DNA of 64,000 bases from Lycium barbarum (taxonomy: Eukaryota; Streptophyta; Magnoliopsida; Solanales; Solanaceae). A program made the translations under genes and the position numbers. Positions 1-11,466 of this stretch are shown here, in pieces. The notes below the pieces were generated by a model. It was not told the DNA's origin. It did no database searches and saw only the letters and a program-made list of their open reading frames with translations. Every line of letters begins with the position of its first letter. Position 1 is the stretch's first letter. Location: the NCBI RefSeq assembly GCF_019175385.1, contig NC_083346.1, positions 60,727,821 to 60,791,820 on the forward strand. The letters run 5' to 3'.

Positions 1-897
1 CACAACAACTCGAATATTAATTACAACTTGCTCATTGTTCCTTAACAATTCAACACACAATCATGGTTACATAAGCCATGTTCACGGCCACCTATGTCAT
101 GCACACACACTCGGCTAACATCAACCATGCACACCACAATCTCTCCAAATTCATTCAACTTCCATTTTCCACACATCATTCACAACAATAACAACCAAAC
201 ACTAATTAAATAATTGAAGCATGGCTCCTACACACACATATATATACACGGCCATACACTATATTTCTCTCTTTCATGAATTTCATCTATTTTAGGATAC
301 TACAACACATATACACCATATATAACACATAAAACAAGATTAGAATTTACCTTTCTTCTTCAACTTCTCACTTGCATAACTCTTGGCAACTTGTATGATT
401 TTGAACCTTTCTTGCTCCAACAACAACTCCACCTTGTTGTGCACCCTCTACTTGGTGGAAAATGATTTTTGGAAGAATTTTGCAATTTTTTTCTTGGGTT
501 TTTCACTATGGCCGAATGGCCTTAAGCTTTGCCCTCTTCTTTTGTTCTTCAATTTTCTTGAATTTTCTAGAACACTTATGGGATAAAGATGACTTAGTCA
601 TCTTATTTTAATACCATGAATTAATGAATCATGGGCCAAACCCATCAACATGGCCGGTTGGGCCTCTCTTTCTCCTTAAAAAAAATGTCAAGCCCACTTT
701 ATATTCTTAGCTAGTTCTTGCAATTTAGGGAAGCAATTTTTCCAACTTCCAAGTTTGCCCTTCGTCGTTCTCCATATTTCCACTTCTAGACTTTTCATAA
801 GCAACTCATGTGCCAAACAAAATAAAATATGGCCTTGCTTGTTTTCTTCCCGCGATTGTCTTGAATTATACGATTATTCGAAATACGGGATATAACA
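1..897 (-). mobile_element. LTR end of gypsy element J (window-truncated)
   Basis: This is the terminal part of an A-type LTR, read on the minus strand. It ends with the terminal CA/TG dinucleotide (ATAACA at 892-897) and is followed at once by a C-rich polypurine-tract complement. The last 100 bases resemble the ends of the LTRs at 3511 and 21260 (shared CCCGCGATT, TCTTGAATTA and CGGGA..TAACA words), with clear divergence. Its other end lies outside the window. The short ORF at 383-586 is not a gene. I see no promoter motif I would defend. Confidence 0.75.
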
Positions 898-933
898 TCC
901 TCCCCCCCTTTGGAACATTCGTCCTCGAATGTT
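898..933 (-). promoter_or_regulatory. Polypurine tract and adjoining hairpin of element J
   Basis: On the minus strand this reads as a G-rich purine run directly abutting the LTR, the priming site for plus-strand DNA synthesis in LTR retrotransposons. Next to it (914-933) is a 20-base inverted repeat, AACATTCG-TCCT-CGAATGTT, with a perfect 8-bp stem. The same hairpin recurs beside the tracts of A, B, C, D and G. Confidence 0.75.
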
Positions 934-1326
934 AAACTGGCATCGTAGCGTAGTATAATACTTCGGGGAGGTCTCTTTTGTGGATAACTCATGTCGCTTA
1001 GCATATCCATCTTAGGAGCTTAGGTTGCCTTAGCCAGTGTGGATTCAATATCGGTCTCACCCTGTGACATCTGTACTTTTCTCCTTCATCCTCAAAACTT
1101 TCTGTTGTCATGCCTTCCCCTTTTCTGTTAGTCTAGTCCGTCTTCACTTACCCGGCTTCTATAGGGTTTTTAACCACCTCATACGCTCTAATTTACTTTA
1201 GAATACCGAATTTCACATTCGTCTCTTGTTTCCGCATTTATGAAATTTTCGGCATATTTCCCAGGGGGTCACCCATCATGAAATTGCTCCCCCCCCTGAG
1301 CACGCTTAACCTTGAAACTTTAATGC
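934..1326 (-). mobile_element. Deleted interior remnant of element J
   Basis: About 390 bases of interior sequence remain between the polypurine tract of J and a fused LTR. Bases ~1130-1325 resemble the interiors of A (~16740-16930) and B (~12050-12240), including a 5S-rRNA-like block at 1256-1328. No coding domain is recognisable. The right edge is a recombination junction, not a primer site. Confidence 0.6.
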
Positions 1327-1328
1327 AT
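1256..1328 (-). pseudogene. Partial 5S rRNA-like block (copy in J)
   Basis: On the minus strand this contains GTTAAGCGTGCT (5S box A region) and GATGGGTGACCCCCTGGGAA (5S box C region) in the correct order, with an expanded G run between them. The 5' third of the 5S match is missing, because at about 1327 the sequence switches to LTR sequence matching 19079 onward. It is derived from the same module as the copies at 12180-12282 and 16870-16972. It is too diverged to be a functional 5S gene. Confidence 0.75.
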
Positions 1329-3511
1329 ATCAGTATGCCATAATATCATCATGCATATACATATATACATACCGTACCTGGCCCTCTAGTGAGGGACTCA
1401 GTGAATCAAATCATCATATGCCCTCCTGGCCGCCATAACATATCATCATCTCATCATATCATCATATACATATACCATACCCGGCCCTCTATTGAGGGAC
1501 TCGGTGAACAATGCAGTGGAGTGCGCACGATAACATACCCGGTCCGGGACTCGGTGAATAGACATATTGAGGCGTGCACGAGCAGAGTAGTGAGAAACTA
1601 CATGCATATAAATCAAGACTCGATAGACAAGCATACTTACCGACACCTGAAGGCTCGGACAAGTTTCGGGTCAATCCGACTTAGTATGAGAAAGTTATGA
1701 GCGTTTGAAGTACAGAACCTTCTACGAACATTTCAGATGCCGTTTTTAGAAAATCAAAGCAACAATCATATCAAGTACCTTTCGGATATCGTTGTGGATC
1801 AAATCAAGTAGAGCTTTTGGAACCATATGTACATATCAAAACATATCAAAGACTCAATAGAATAATCGGATGTGCTAGCATTTGAAGATCAAAACTTTAG
1901 TCATATCAATTATCTTTCAAATGCCATTAGGAAACATATCAAACAGAACTTCGGACATCATGGGTAAGCATCAAACCATATGAAACAGCTTATGGAAATC
2001 AAGAACGTTAGCCATCCTAGTGGCTCTAAGAATAGGAATTTCTTTGAAATCATACATATACGTCATTTGCTCGTTTCATAAGGATCATGCCAAAAGAAGG
2101 AAAGGTAAGCCTTACACACCTTGCCCGCTTTCTACGCTAATCCGAACTTAAGTCTTTGGCTTCGCAAGATCTACAACAATATTCATACATACCAAACATT
2201 AGCCATAACACTTAAGAGTCCAATTCAAAACCAACACTTTATTTACAGAAGTTTCGGCAGCATTTCCCCTGTAAATACAACAACCTCGAGAATCCAACTC
2301 AGCTATATCATCAACAACAAATCCGAGAATTTAACTCGGCCAAATTATCAACAACAATACCAACAGTTATTCTAACAATATCCACAATCAATTCAAAAAG
2401 CGTACTAACATTAACAACTTCTTTCTACAAACTTTGACGACTTTCCATTTACGTTCAATTCATAATTGCATACATATTCAAATTCTAATCCGCTACCATT
2501 CAAACAATACTCAAGAATGCTTCAAATAATCCGCACAATATTCACAATAATCCAACCAATATGCCATTCCACCCGAAACCTTCCAAATGCAACAAAACAA
2601 CCACAATACATTCTCTTCTTCTAAATTCATGAACTATACCAACAATTCACATGCTAGCAACATTATTTTCCATAAATACAAGAAGTAATATTCTAGTCCC
2701 ATTAGCTTCTAAAATAACTTTCCAACACTTACAACTTCAACTTGAATCATTAAACCTTCATTTGCATTATAGAATCCACAACAACACAACTAACATACTA
2801 AGTAAGATTAATTCATCTCTTCTCCACCACACTACACTCACACGGCCACACACAACACACGTTGTTTTCATAATTTTCATTTATTTCTACATACTACAAC
2901 ATACACAAACCTTCCAAAACATATAAAAGAAGATTAAATCTTACCTTTTTACCTTGATTTCCCTCTTGACTAGAATTATGGACTTGCAACTAAGAGAGGT
3001 TTTCTTTCCCCAACAATTATACCACGTTAAAGAGGACCTTTGAATTAGTAGGAATACTAGAATAATATATTTTTTTGGATCAAGATTGAAGGCTTCAAAT
3101 TTTTTTCTTCTTTTCTTTCTCTTGGCTGAATGGCCCTTCTCACTTGGTCTCAAGTTTCTTTCTTGAATATTCTTGAATTGGAGATGATAAAAAAATAATG
3201 GGTCATCCTTATTAATTTCTAGCATTAAGTTCCCAAGTGGGCCTTGGCCCATCTAAGGTGGCCGGCCACAATTGGGCCCCTTTTCTTTTTTTCTTTTTTT
3301 TTTCCAAGCCCATTTATTTCAAGACCAATTTTTGTAATTCATGAAAACTATTTTCCCTAATTTCCAAATTTGCCCATAGCCTTCCTCAATATTTCCACAT
3401 CAATATTTTCATGAACAACTTGTGTGCTAAACAAGATCAAAATATAGTCTTGCTCTTAACTTCCCGCGATTATCTTGAATTATCCGAATGTACAAAATGC
3501 GGGACATAACA
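1327..3511 (-). mobile_element. 3' LTR of element A, truncated
   Basis: The sequence parallels 19079-21260 almost base for base, with scattered substitutions and small indels (for example CCTGGCC against CCCGGCC). It is therefore the partner of the A LTR at 18154-21260. It lacks the first ~925 bases of that LTR because of the junction at 1327. It ends GGGACATAACA and is followed by a polypurine tract. It contains copies of the CCCTCTAGTGAGGG motif at ~1380-1500. ORFs at 2121-2375, 2651-2926 and 2941-3252 have close counterparts in the other LTR and are chance frames. Confidence 0.85.
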
Positions 3512-3558
3512 TCCTCCCCCCCCCCCCCCCCTCTTTAGAACATTCGTCCTCTAATGTT
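3512..3558 (-). promoter_or_regulatory. Polypurine tract and hairpin of element A
   Basis: Sixteen consecutive C (3516-3531) on the plus strand read as a long G run on the element strand, directly beside the LTR end. The 20-base inverted repeat (3539-3558) has one mismatch compared with J and D. The run is much longer than in other elements here and has probably grown by slippage. Confidence 0.75.
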
Positions 3559-5034
3559 GAACCGGCCTCATGGCGTATTATAATACTTCGGGGAGGTCTC
3601 CTCTTTATTATTGTTTGGCCGCAATACTTTAACCGGAACCACCCCTTTGGCATAAAACTTCCTCACCTGACCATCCGTTATAGACACAGACTATTCCTTA
3701 TACGGTAGCTTCTCTGTCACTTAGATATCATTTCTATGAAACACTTGGGAAGGGTCACCAACACATTTGCGAAGCATAGGCACGTGGAAGACTGGATGTA
3801 CCGCTTCTAATTCGGTGGTAACTCTGATTCGTGGGTGACTTTACCAATGCTGCGGACAATTTGATAAGGTTTACTATATCTTGGATTGAGCTTTCCCTTC
3901 CTGTCGAGTCTTATTATACCCTCCATAGGTGACGTCTTCAGGAATAACCATTCGCTAACCTGAAACTCTAAGTGTCAACGTCGATTTTCGGTCTTTAAGT
4001 ATTCTTCTTTTCCTACTCCTTGTTGCCTTGCTAATGGGCAATTACCCTGCTCATATATGACATTTTCTTTGTGTTAACTCTTCGGTATCCCTTTCGGGCT
4101 TTCCCTCCTAATTTTACATTCTAAGTGTTTATCCAAGCATGACTTTGTCGCTAATGAGCATAATGGTTATGTCCCTTCCCAAGGCCAGTTATATCATTAT
4201 CCAAAATGTATATACATAATATTGCTTTGCCATTTCTCATCCTTCGTAGTCCAACTATACTCATGGCAACTGATAATTCGAGTTTAGTTAATTTCTCAAT
4301 TCACAACATCTTTGGGTTCTTGCCGCAACTTTTTCCTCGTTTCCTTTCCTCACATTCCTCGATGCCAGTATACTTGTCTGTAACTTCCTTGGACTGGTGG
4401 TCGTCCTATCAATCGTCATCCCTTGCTGGCTCTCCGGCGTGGATTCCTTATAATTATAATTGGGCATAGCTTCATGTTAACTATTTGTTTACAATTCCAT
4501 AGCGTATACCCTCATGTTCGGTATGATTAATGATCCATGAACTATTCTGTAATACCCGGTAGCCTCTTTTATCTTCTATTCATATAAGCAGTGTGCTTCC
4601 TTTCTTTGAGAAGTTATTAACTACCAACCGTTGTTACTTCATTATAATTGTTGTCATCCGAGGCGTCCTTTGGATTTGTTATCCTCTTCATTGACCTTGT
4701 GGATTTAGCTTGTATACCTTTCTTGCTCTCTTTATTACCCTCTTGGGCACATCTTTACATATCTAGGTACTATGCAAGTTCTGTTCAGTACGGGGAATTA
4801 AAACCATGATCAAGGAATATCGAGGCTCGTGTCAGCATAAAGCATCCCCTCCATGTGTCTTCCATATTTTCTCCCTATATCTACCTCATAGTACCCTCGT
4901 TGTCAATTTATTTCCACGTCCTTTCGTAATCTTTACGATATGCCCACATACCCCGAACTCTGGCCCCGAGCTAATAAGTCTCCTTTCCTGGGGCTCGAAT
5001 CGTCATAGTTCATTTTAAGTCTAATATGTTCTCT

Positions 5035-5051
5035 CCCCCCCCCCCCCCCCC
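5035..5051 (-). repeat. Internal 17-base G run (element strand) in A
   Basis: Seventeen C on the plus strand, flanked on the element strand by AAA before and AGAGAACA after. The context resembles a polypurine tract, but no LTR end follows. It may be a second, internal tract, a relic of a nested junction, or a slippage product. Confidence 0.5.
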
Positions 5052-6047
5052 TTTATTAAGAGGGTCTATATACGCCTATGCCCCTTTAAGTGACCATTGC
5101 TTTCCGCGATCTTCTTACACTTGAAGTTCCTTCATCGCGGAGTCTATCATTTCTATCCCCTTGCTTCTACGTTCTTGTATTTAATTTAATCGGAGTACTT
5201 ATAAGGGCATCCATTTCCAGCACTTACTTTTTTTTTTCATTCTGACATACCTCTGTCCTTTATATCTGACAATGTCATTACCCTTTTGGTGCGTATCCGT
5301 TTCCAACTACTTTTTCCTAACCACTCTCTTTCCTTCGATCAAGCCATCAGTATCCTTGATATTTTTCTTAGGGAGTAGCTTTCTTCTCTTGTTGTTTGTA
5401 GCATCGGCTCTGAAGTTCGCAAGGTATTCTTTTATACGCGCGAATCGGTTCCATTCTTAAGTCACCCTACAGGAAGGCTTCTCTATGTTCAATACAACCA
5501 GATCGATATGGCTACGCAATTATCCTTTTGTAATTATATCCTTTTGTAATAAAGGATTCGGCCAAGTTTTCCTTCCCTTCATGCCTATTCCTTATCTTTA
5601 ACTCTATTTTCTCGATAATCGAATTCCTCAGTCTTCACATGATTCCTCATTCCATGTCATAGGTTTTCTTATGAATTGAACCAACTCACTATCCTTGTCC
5701 TTTCCTTGGCAAGTAGTCGATTCGCTATCACCAACTTATTAAAGTATCCTCCGTACTCCCATATGCTTGTCCTATTTTCACCGTTAACCTTCCCCAAGTT
5801 TGTTTCCTCTTTTTTTTTTGTCCTGTACTATTACATTCTAGTTCTTTTTCAGACCTGTCCTTCAAATTTCTACGCAAATAATTTCATGCTTTGCCCGTCG
5901 GCTCTTTTAGAGTCTTTGCTTAATTATGTTTCTTACTTTTTCACTTTTTCTGACATTTTGATCTCCTTGCCTTCCATTTACTCACTCTCTTTTCTTTCCA
6001 AATATCGTTGTATTAGAATCTTCCAACCTTAACCTGTAGTGAAATCA

Positions 6048-6052
6048 GTATT
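6048..6052. repeat. Target site duplication, left of element B
   Basis: GTATT directly before the TG of the B LTR. It is matched by GTATT at 16496-16500, so B is an intact integration. Confidence 0.95.
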
Positions 6053-8990
6053 TGTCACGACCCAGCCCCGTGGGCCGCGACTGGCACCCTACCTGGGTAC
6101 CCAGACCAAATCGCATATTTATTTCCAGATCCAAATTCATTTCAGAGTTTTTCGAAAATCATATCAAACATACTTTATATCAAAAACATGTCTTAAGCGG
6201 TCATACCAAATCAAAATGCCCTATAAAATACAAACGGAGCGGCGGAATAGACATCGCCGGTCAACAGTGCAAACATAAGCATAAGGGCCATTTGGGGCCA
6301 TCATAACAAACGGACCGCTTTAAGACCAGAAAACAAAATCGAACAACCATACATAGGACCCTTATCCCACATATATGACTACAGGCCTCTACGAACTCAA
6401 AACAAAGACAGATGGCGAGACAGGGCCCCGCCGTACCCAAATAGTCAATGAACACAGTGTATGCATAACAGAGAATGTCTATACCAAAGTGGACTCCGGA
6501 TCAGATGGAGTACTCCAAAATAGCAGAATGAGTAGCCTAAACCGGAGGATCATCCCAAACGAGCTTCTGTACCTGCGGGCATAAAACGCAGCCCCCGAAG
6601 AAAGGGGGTCAGTACGAAATATGTACTGAGTATGTAAAGCACGAAGTACAGAAATATGGATCAAAACCGGAAGCAAATCAAAAGACAAAGTGGAGTACAA
6701 ACCGGAGTGTCAAAATCCGTATCAAATCGTGTACATATACATAATGCAGGCGAAAATCATGCAAAGCTCAAGAACGTGGTCGCCACTCCGACGCTGGCGC
6801 CACACACAGCATAACACCAGAAGGTTTCAAATCTCCGTACATCCCCGAACACAAACATAATCATAGGTGAGCGTATCGCATCACGAGCCATATCACAGCA
6901 TAACTCCAGACGGAACCCGGCCCTATGGCGAAGCCTCGGGAACCGTAACACAGCATACGGCCGAATTTGTCATAAGGCGCACGAATCAAAACCGGCCCGG
7001 GAACCGGTGAACGAAGTCATAATAAGGCACGAGCGGAGTCGTGAGCAAACAAATGCAAAATATATTTCAAAATAGCTTTCCAAAGCATAATGATTTTGTA
7101 AGTCATTTCATAGTACAAAGTAATCGGATACTTAGCCGATAACAAGGTTTCATTTCACAAAACGTTTCCAAACTAGTACGTATAGCTCAAAACATAACTT
7201 AGCGCATCGTAATATTCAAAATATATATCCCGTAGGAGGAAGTCCCAAAGTCGAAAGCATCATTTCAAACTTCATTCAAAAGGACAGCCCAATAAGACAG
7301 ATAGGGCGTCTCGGGGTTAACGGGCCCACCTCGAGTCAAATTGAGGCGGCGAACATATTTTTCGAACATTTATAGGCCAAAGGGGTCATACATAATCATT
7401 TCTAAATCACCCGACCACATTTCGATAGGTTTCGGACGAGTGGTGGCATTCTAGCCAAAATAGAGCCCTTAGGCTTCAATAGGATTGAATGAATAGTAAC
7501 TTTTCTGTGGATCGGGTTTCGAGGAGCAGAAATGCTCCGGAAGGTCTCATATTCGACTAACATACTAGGATATGCCAAATGAAGGAGTGGTAAGCTTTAC
7601 ATACCTCACAGACGTCGTAAGCTCTCCCGAAAGTCCAGTCCCGTTTCGTCAAAAATCTGCAAATGGTCAAAGTTACCAATTGAGATTCTTAGGCTTAAAA
7701 ATGCCTTTAACTTCATATTTGCCTACCGAAATTTCGGCAGCATTTCCCCTATAAATCTAACATCCCCGAGGCGTAGCTCGGCTCCAAATTCATCAATCAC
7801 AACAGCCCACACATCAACAACAACACAAACAACAATCAAACCACCCTAGCTTCAAGGTTCCACTTTATTATCTAAGTTGGCAACTTTCGTTCACACTTTC
7901 AAAACTCCGACTCTATACCTATATAATTGTATTCATTTCCACATTCAAACTTATACAATCACATTCTAATTACAATCCAAGCCATACACGAAATTGCACC
8001 AAAATCAATTAGTTTCCCTAATTGTTCAAAACATCCAAAAATGCACTACGAACATTCTAACTCGCATCACTTCATTCCGAATTCCTCAACGTCATTATAG
8101 ATTCATATTTAAAGTCTATAGCACCCAAAATATACATTGATATACATAAAGATACCAAGGGTATACACTTTCCGATAATATCCGAAATCGTTTTCCACCG
8201 TCAATTTAATTTAACAATCAATCTTTTACGATACAAGGATCACAACAACACATTATGCCAACTTAAACAAGCTCAATCCCCATCATTTTTCCTCTCTATG
8301 GCTCACGGCCAACACCCAACTTACACACACACCCATAGCTTTCTATTTACATCAAAACTACGGGATTCTCACCTATTCCCAATCCTTAACATATTCATAT
8401 CAATTCTATATCAATCAAGGGGCAAAATTCTTACCTTTTCTTGAAAACCCGACTTGTCGTAAACGTCGTTCTTGCGCCAAACTAAATATACCCCGTTGAA
8501 GAGGGTCTTGAGCACTTCACAACTATGTAAAAACTAGGATTTTTGGATCACAAACAAGACTTGGAAATTTTTTTCCTTCCTTCTCTAGCTCACGGCCGAA
8601 CCTCCTTGTGGGGTGTTCTTGAAATTTTTTTGTGGTTCTAATGAAAATTCTAAGTGTAACATATTGATATATATCCATTAATAGTCATGTGCATAGCACA
8701 TGACATTACAATAGTGGGTTTGGGCTTGGCTAGGGCCGGCCACCCTTCAACTCTTGGGCTTCATTTTTGTTATAATTTTTTCTTGGCCCAATTCACAAAA
8801 CGCCCCGTTTTGTAATTCCCGAAACTAATTTCCGAAATTCCAAATTTACCCTCGTCCTTCCCCGAGGTCTTGACATTAAAAATTCCATAACCAACATAGT
8901 CATATTTACAAAAATCAAATTATGTCCTTCTAACACCCAAGTCGTAATTATTTCTCGATTTCCAATTATGCGAAAACGCGGGACATAACA
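6053..8990 (-). mobile_element. 3' LTR of element B
   Basis: It starts TGTCACGACCC and ends GGGACATAACA. It has the same length as 13558-16495 at a constant offset of 7505. All corresponding ORFs and every stretch I compared are identical, which implies very recent insertion. Near 6592-6628 it carries the double hairpin shared by other LTR families (CCCCC/GGGGG stem, then CAGTAC/GTACTG). CTTAAGCGGTC (6192-6202) can pair with GACCGCTTTAAG (6313-6324) with a one-base bulge. The ORFs within it are not genes. Confidence 0.95.
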
Positions 8991-9026
8991 TTCTCCCCCC
9001 CTTAAGAACATTCGTCCCCGAATGTT
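8991..9026 (-). promoter_or_regulatory. Polypurine tract and hairpin of element B
   Basis: The element strand reads AAGGGGGGGAGAA abutting the 3' LTR. The adjacent inverted repeat AACATTCG-TCCC-CGAATGTT (9007-9026) has a perfect 8-bp stem and a loop that differs from J and D. Confidence 0.9.
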
Positions 9027-9127
9027 AAATAAATCTTATAAAGACTCACAAGCATAACGGGAAAACCATTTTATATATAAATAGCACACATGGTCCATCC
9101 GTTCATTGGTACAACAAATACACAAGT

Positions 9128-9934
9128 CTAGATTACAGGAGGCGTAGGGAATAAATGGGGGAATCTCTTCTTCATCTCATCCTCCGCCTCCCAAGTTATC
9201 TCTTCCTGGTTGTTATTGTGCCACAGAACCTTGACAGAAGGCACCTCCTTAGTGCGCAATCTCCTCACCTGACGGTCTAGAACAGATACCGGCTGCTCAT
9301 CATAAGACAGCTGCTCCGTCACCTGAAGATCATCTACTGGGAATATCCTGGAAGGGTCACCAATACACTTCCGCAGCATAGACCCATGAAACACCGGTTG
9401 CACGGACTCCAAATCTGATGGCAAGTCTAGCTCGTAGGCGACCGCGCCTATCCTCCGAACAATCTGGTATGGCCCGATGTACCGCGGACTCAACTTACCC
9501 TTCCTACCAAATCTCATAACGCCCTTCATAGGCGACACCTTTAGGAATACCCAGCCGCCAATCTGGAACTCTAACGGTCGACGTCGTCTATCGGCATAAG
9601 CTTTCTGTCGACTCTGAGCAGCTAACAGTCGTTCCCAAATGAGCTTCACCTTATCTACAGCTTCCTGGATCACATCCGGCCCAATCAACTTAGTCTCGCC
9701 CACGTCAAACCAACCAATAGGAGACCTGCATCTCCTGCCATAAAGGGCCTCGTACGGGGCCACCAGAATGCTGGAGTGATAACTGTTAATGTAAGCAAAC
9801 TCTATAAGCGGCAAATGATCATCCCAGTTGCCCCTAAAATCAATAACGCAGGCCCGCAACATATCCTCGAGCGTCTGAATAGTGCGCTCGGCCTGCCCGT
9901 CGGTCTGAGGATGGAAAGCTGTACTGAGGCTCAC
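9128..9934 (-). pseudogene. Integrase C-terminal half plus chromodomain (B)
   Basis: The open frame of 268 codons covers the end of the integrase catalytic core ([20 protein letters not shown], then PYEALYGR with the expected core Glu), the GPY/F region (LSPRYIGPYQIVRRIGAVAY) and a C-terminal chromodomain (VKVLWHNNNQEEITWEAEDE). Chromodomains of this group are thought to bind histone marks and steer insertion into heterochromatin. It has no start of its own: it continues the frame of 10033-10512 after a frameshift near 10030-10040. The second catalytic Asp (ITDRG) lies between the two ORFs, in neither of them. Confidence 0.9.
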
Positions 9935-10032
9935 CTGAGCCCCTAGTCCCTCCTGAAATGACCTCCAGAAATTAGCTGTAAACTGGGCACCTCGGTCAGT
10001 AATAATAGATACAGCGACTTCGTGAAGTCTGA

Positions 10033-10512
10033 CTATCTCTCTGATATATATAATCGGGCATAGTCCTCAGCCGAATACATAGTCCGGACCGGAAGGAAAT
10101 GGGCTGATTTAGTCAGCCTGTCCACAATAACCCAAATAGAGTCGTACCTGCGTAGAGTACGCGGCAACCCAACAATGAAGTCCTTATTAATCATCTCCCA
10201 TTTCCAGGCTGGAATTTCCATCTCCTGTAACAATCCACCGGGCTTTTGATGCTTGGTCTTAACTTGCTGGCAGTTCGGGCAGTGACTAACAAACTCGGTA
10301 ACATCTTCCTTCATGCTGTCCCACCAATACAAACACCTGAGATCCCGATACATCTTAGTGGAACCAGGATGCACATAATACCGCACATTATGTGCCTTGC
10401 CCATAATCCGTCGCCGGAAGCCCGCTACGTCCGGTACACAGAATCTACCATCGTACAATAATGCACCTTCAGGCGAGATTTCAAACTGAGTCCTTGTTTT
10501 ATTAAGGGCCAC
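10033..10512 (-). pseudogene. Integrase zinc-binding domain and core start (B)
   Basis: The 159-codon frame has the HHCC zinc-binding region (AHNVRYYVHPG, then CPNCQQVK) and the beginning of the catalytic core (DFIVGLPR, YDSIWVIVDRLTKSAHFLPV). It ends YISER-stop because of a small indel in what should be the lead-in to ITDRG. Upstream of about 10512 on the element strand the homology stops abruptly. No RNase H or RT precedes it, so the domain lacks the rest of a polyprotein. Confidence 0.88.
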
Positions 10513-10727
10513 ACGCTATCTTCTGTAACGGACAACGCTTTCCAGACATCATAGCTAATGTCATTCCTTATCACACTACTGAGCGCCCTACCACATTATC
10601 ATAATTCCACTTCATACCGGACACCTCACACCAACGGATTCAAAATCACTTCATACCAACGAATCCAGAATCATACCAAACACTTCACATCAACGGATTC
10701 AGAACTAGGACCGGATGCCTCGCAGCA

Positions 10728-11466
10728 TATCGAGCGAACTCGTAATCGGAGGCAGACATATTAGACTATGGCAGACGGCTCATAGTCAAAATCAGGGGTA
10801 CAGAAACATGTCAAACAAATCTGAGGTCGGAGTCATACGTACGAAGGCGCATCAGGCGAATTCGTAATCAGAATCAAACACACGGAAATATCCTGTCACC
10901 CCAGACGAATTCACAACCAGATCATCGTATTCAGACTCCTTCAGACTCAACATACGTTGTTCGAACTGAGAGTCAACAACAGACGTCACGCAACACTTAT
11001 TGCCCCCTTATCTTAAGCAGTCGCCCGTGCAGAATAGCCATATCAAAATCAGAAAGGTGGCGGAATATACATCGCTCAAATGCACACATACGTACAAACT
11101 CGTGGGCCGTCTTGGCCATAGCAGTATACGGGTCGCTTAAGAAGGCAAAACAGATCCGTATACGAACACACCAGAGATTTATCAGACAGATTCATAATCG
11201 AGGTCAGACGTACGAAATCATATCGGACAGATTCGAAACCGGAATCAGACGTGCAGAATTATATCACACAGAATCGTGACCAAATTCAGACAGGCAGAAA
11301 TGTATCAGACAGAGTCGTAGTCAAAGTCAGACATACGAAGATATATCAGACAAACGCGTGATCAACATCAAATGTACAGAGGCATATCAGACAGGTTATA
11401 TTCAGAGTCAGACATACAGAAAGGTGTCGGACGGATTCGCAATCAAAGCTAATCATGCAGAGGTAT
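10728..11466. repeat. Degenerate 41-bp tandem repeat in element B
   Basis: Units begin with ATCAGACAGATTCGTAATC or variants. In the right block they start at 11181, 11222, 11263, 11304, 11345, 11386, 11426 and about 11465, so spacing is 41 bases with one or two slips. A left block with units at about 10728, 10770, 10810 and 10851 keeps the same period. Between them (10900-11170) the periodicity is lost, where an LTR-like segment lies. The unit is not a multiple of three and is unlikely to encode protein. Confidence 0.8.
11012..11141 (-). repeat. LTR-like segment inside the interior of B
   Basis: CTTAAGC (11012-11018) and GCTTAAG (11135-11141) bracket a segment with the words ATATCAAAATC, GGCGGAATA.ACATCGC and GGGCC that parallels the LTR of B at 6192-6324. 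The LTR has the same bracketing complementary arms. It may be a captured or duplicated LTR piece. The identity is loose. Confidence 0.45.

Larger units (their letters stand above)
3559..6052 (-). mobile_element. Interior of element A, 3' part
   Basis: The first ~430 bases (about 3590-3990) still show a decayed integrase C-terminus/chromodomain on the minus strand: VKVL..NNN at ~3610-3635, and sequence corresponding to MLRK and to the SPRYIGPYQI region of element B at ~3740-3930. Frames are broken throughout. From ~4000 to 6047 the plus strand is pyrimidine-rich and I recognise no domain; the ORFs there (up to 118 codons) have no family signature. The segment is interrupted at 6052 by element B and resumes at 16501. 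Confidence 0.65.

Noticed and set aside
5676..6032. 118-codon hydrophobic ORF as a membrane protein
   Set aside because: Hydrophobicity comes from the T-rich plus strand of the A interior; the element runs on the other strand, and there is no family signature or conserved copy.
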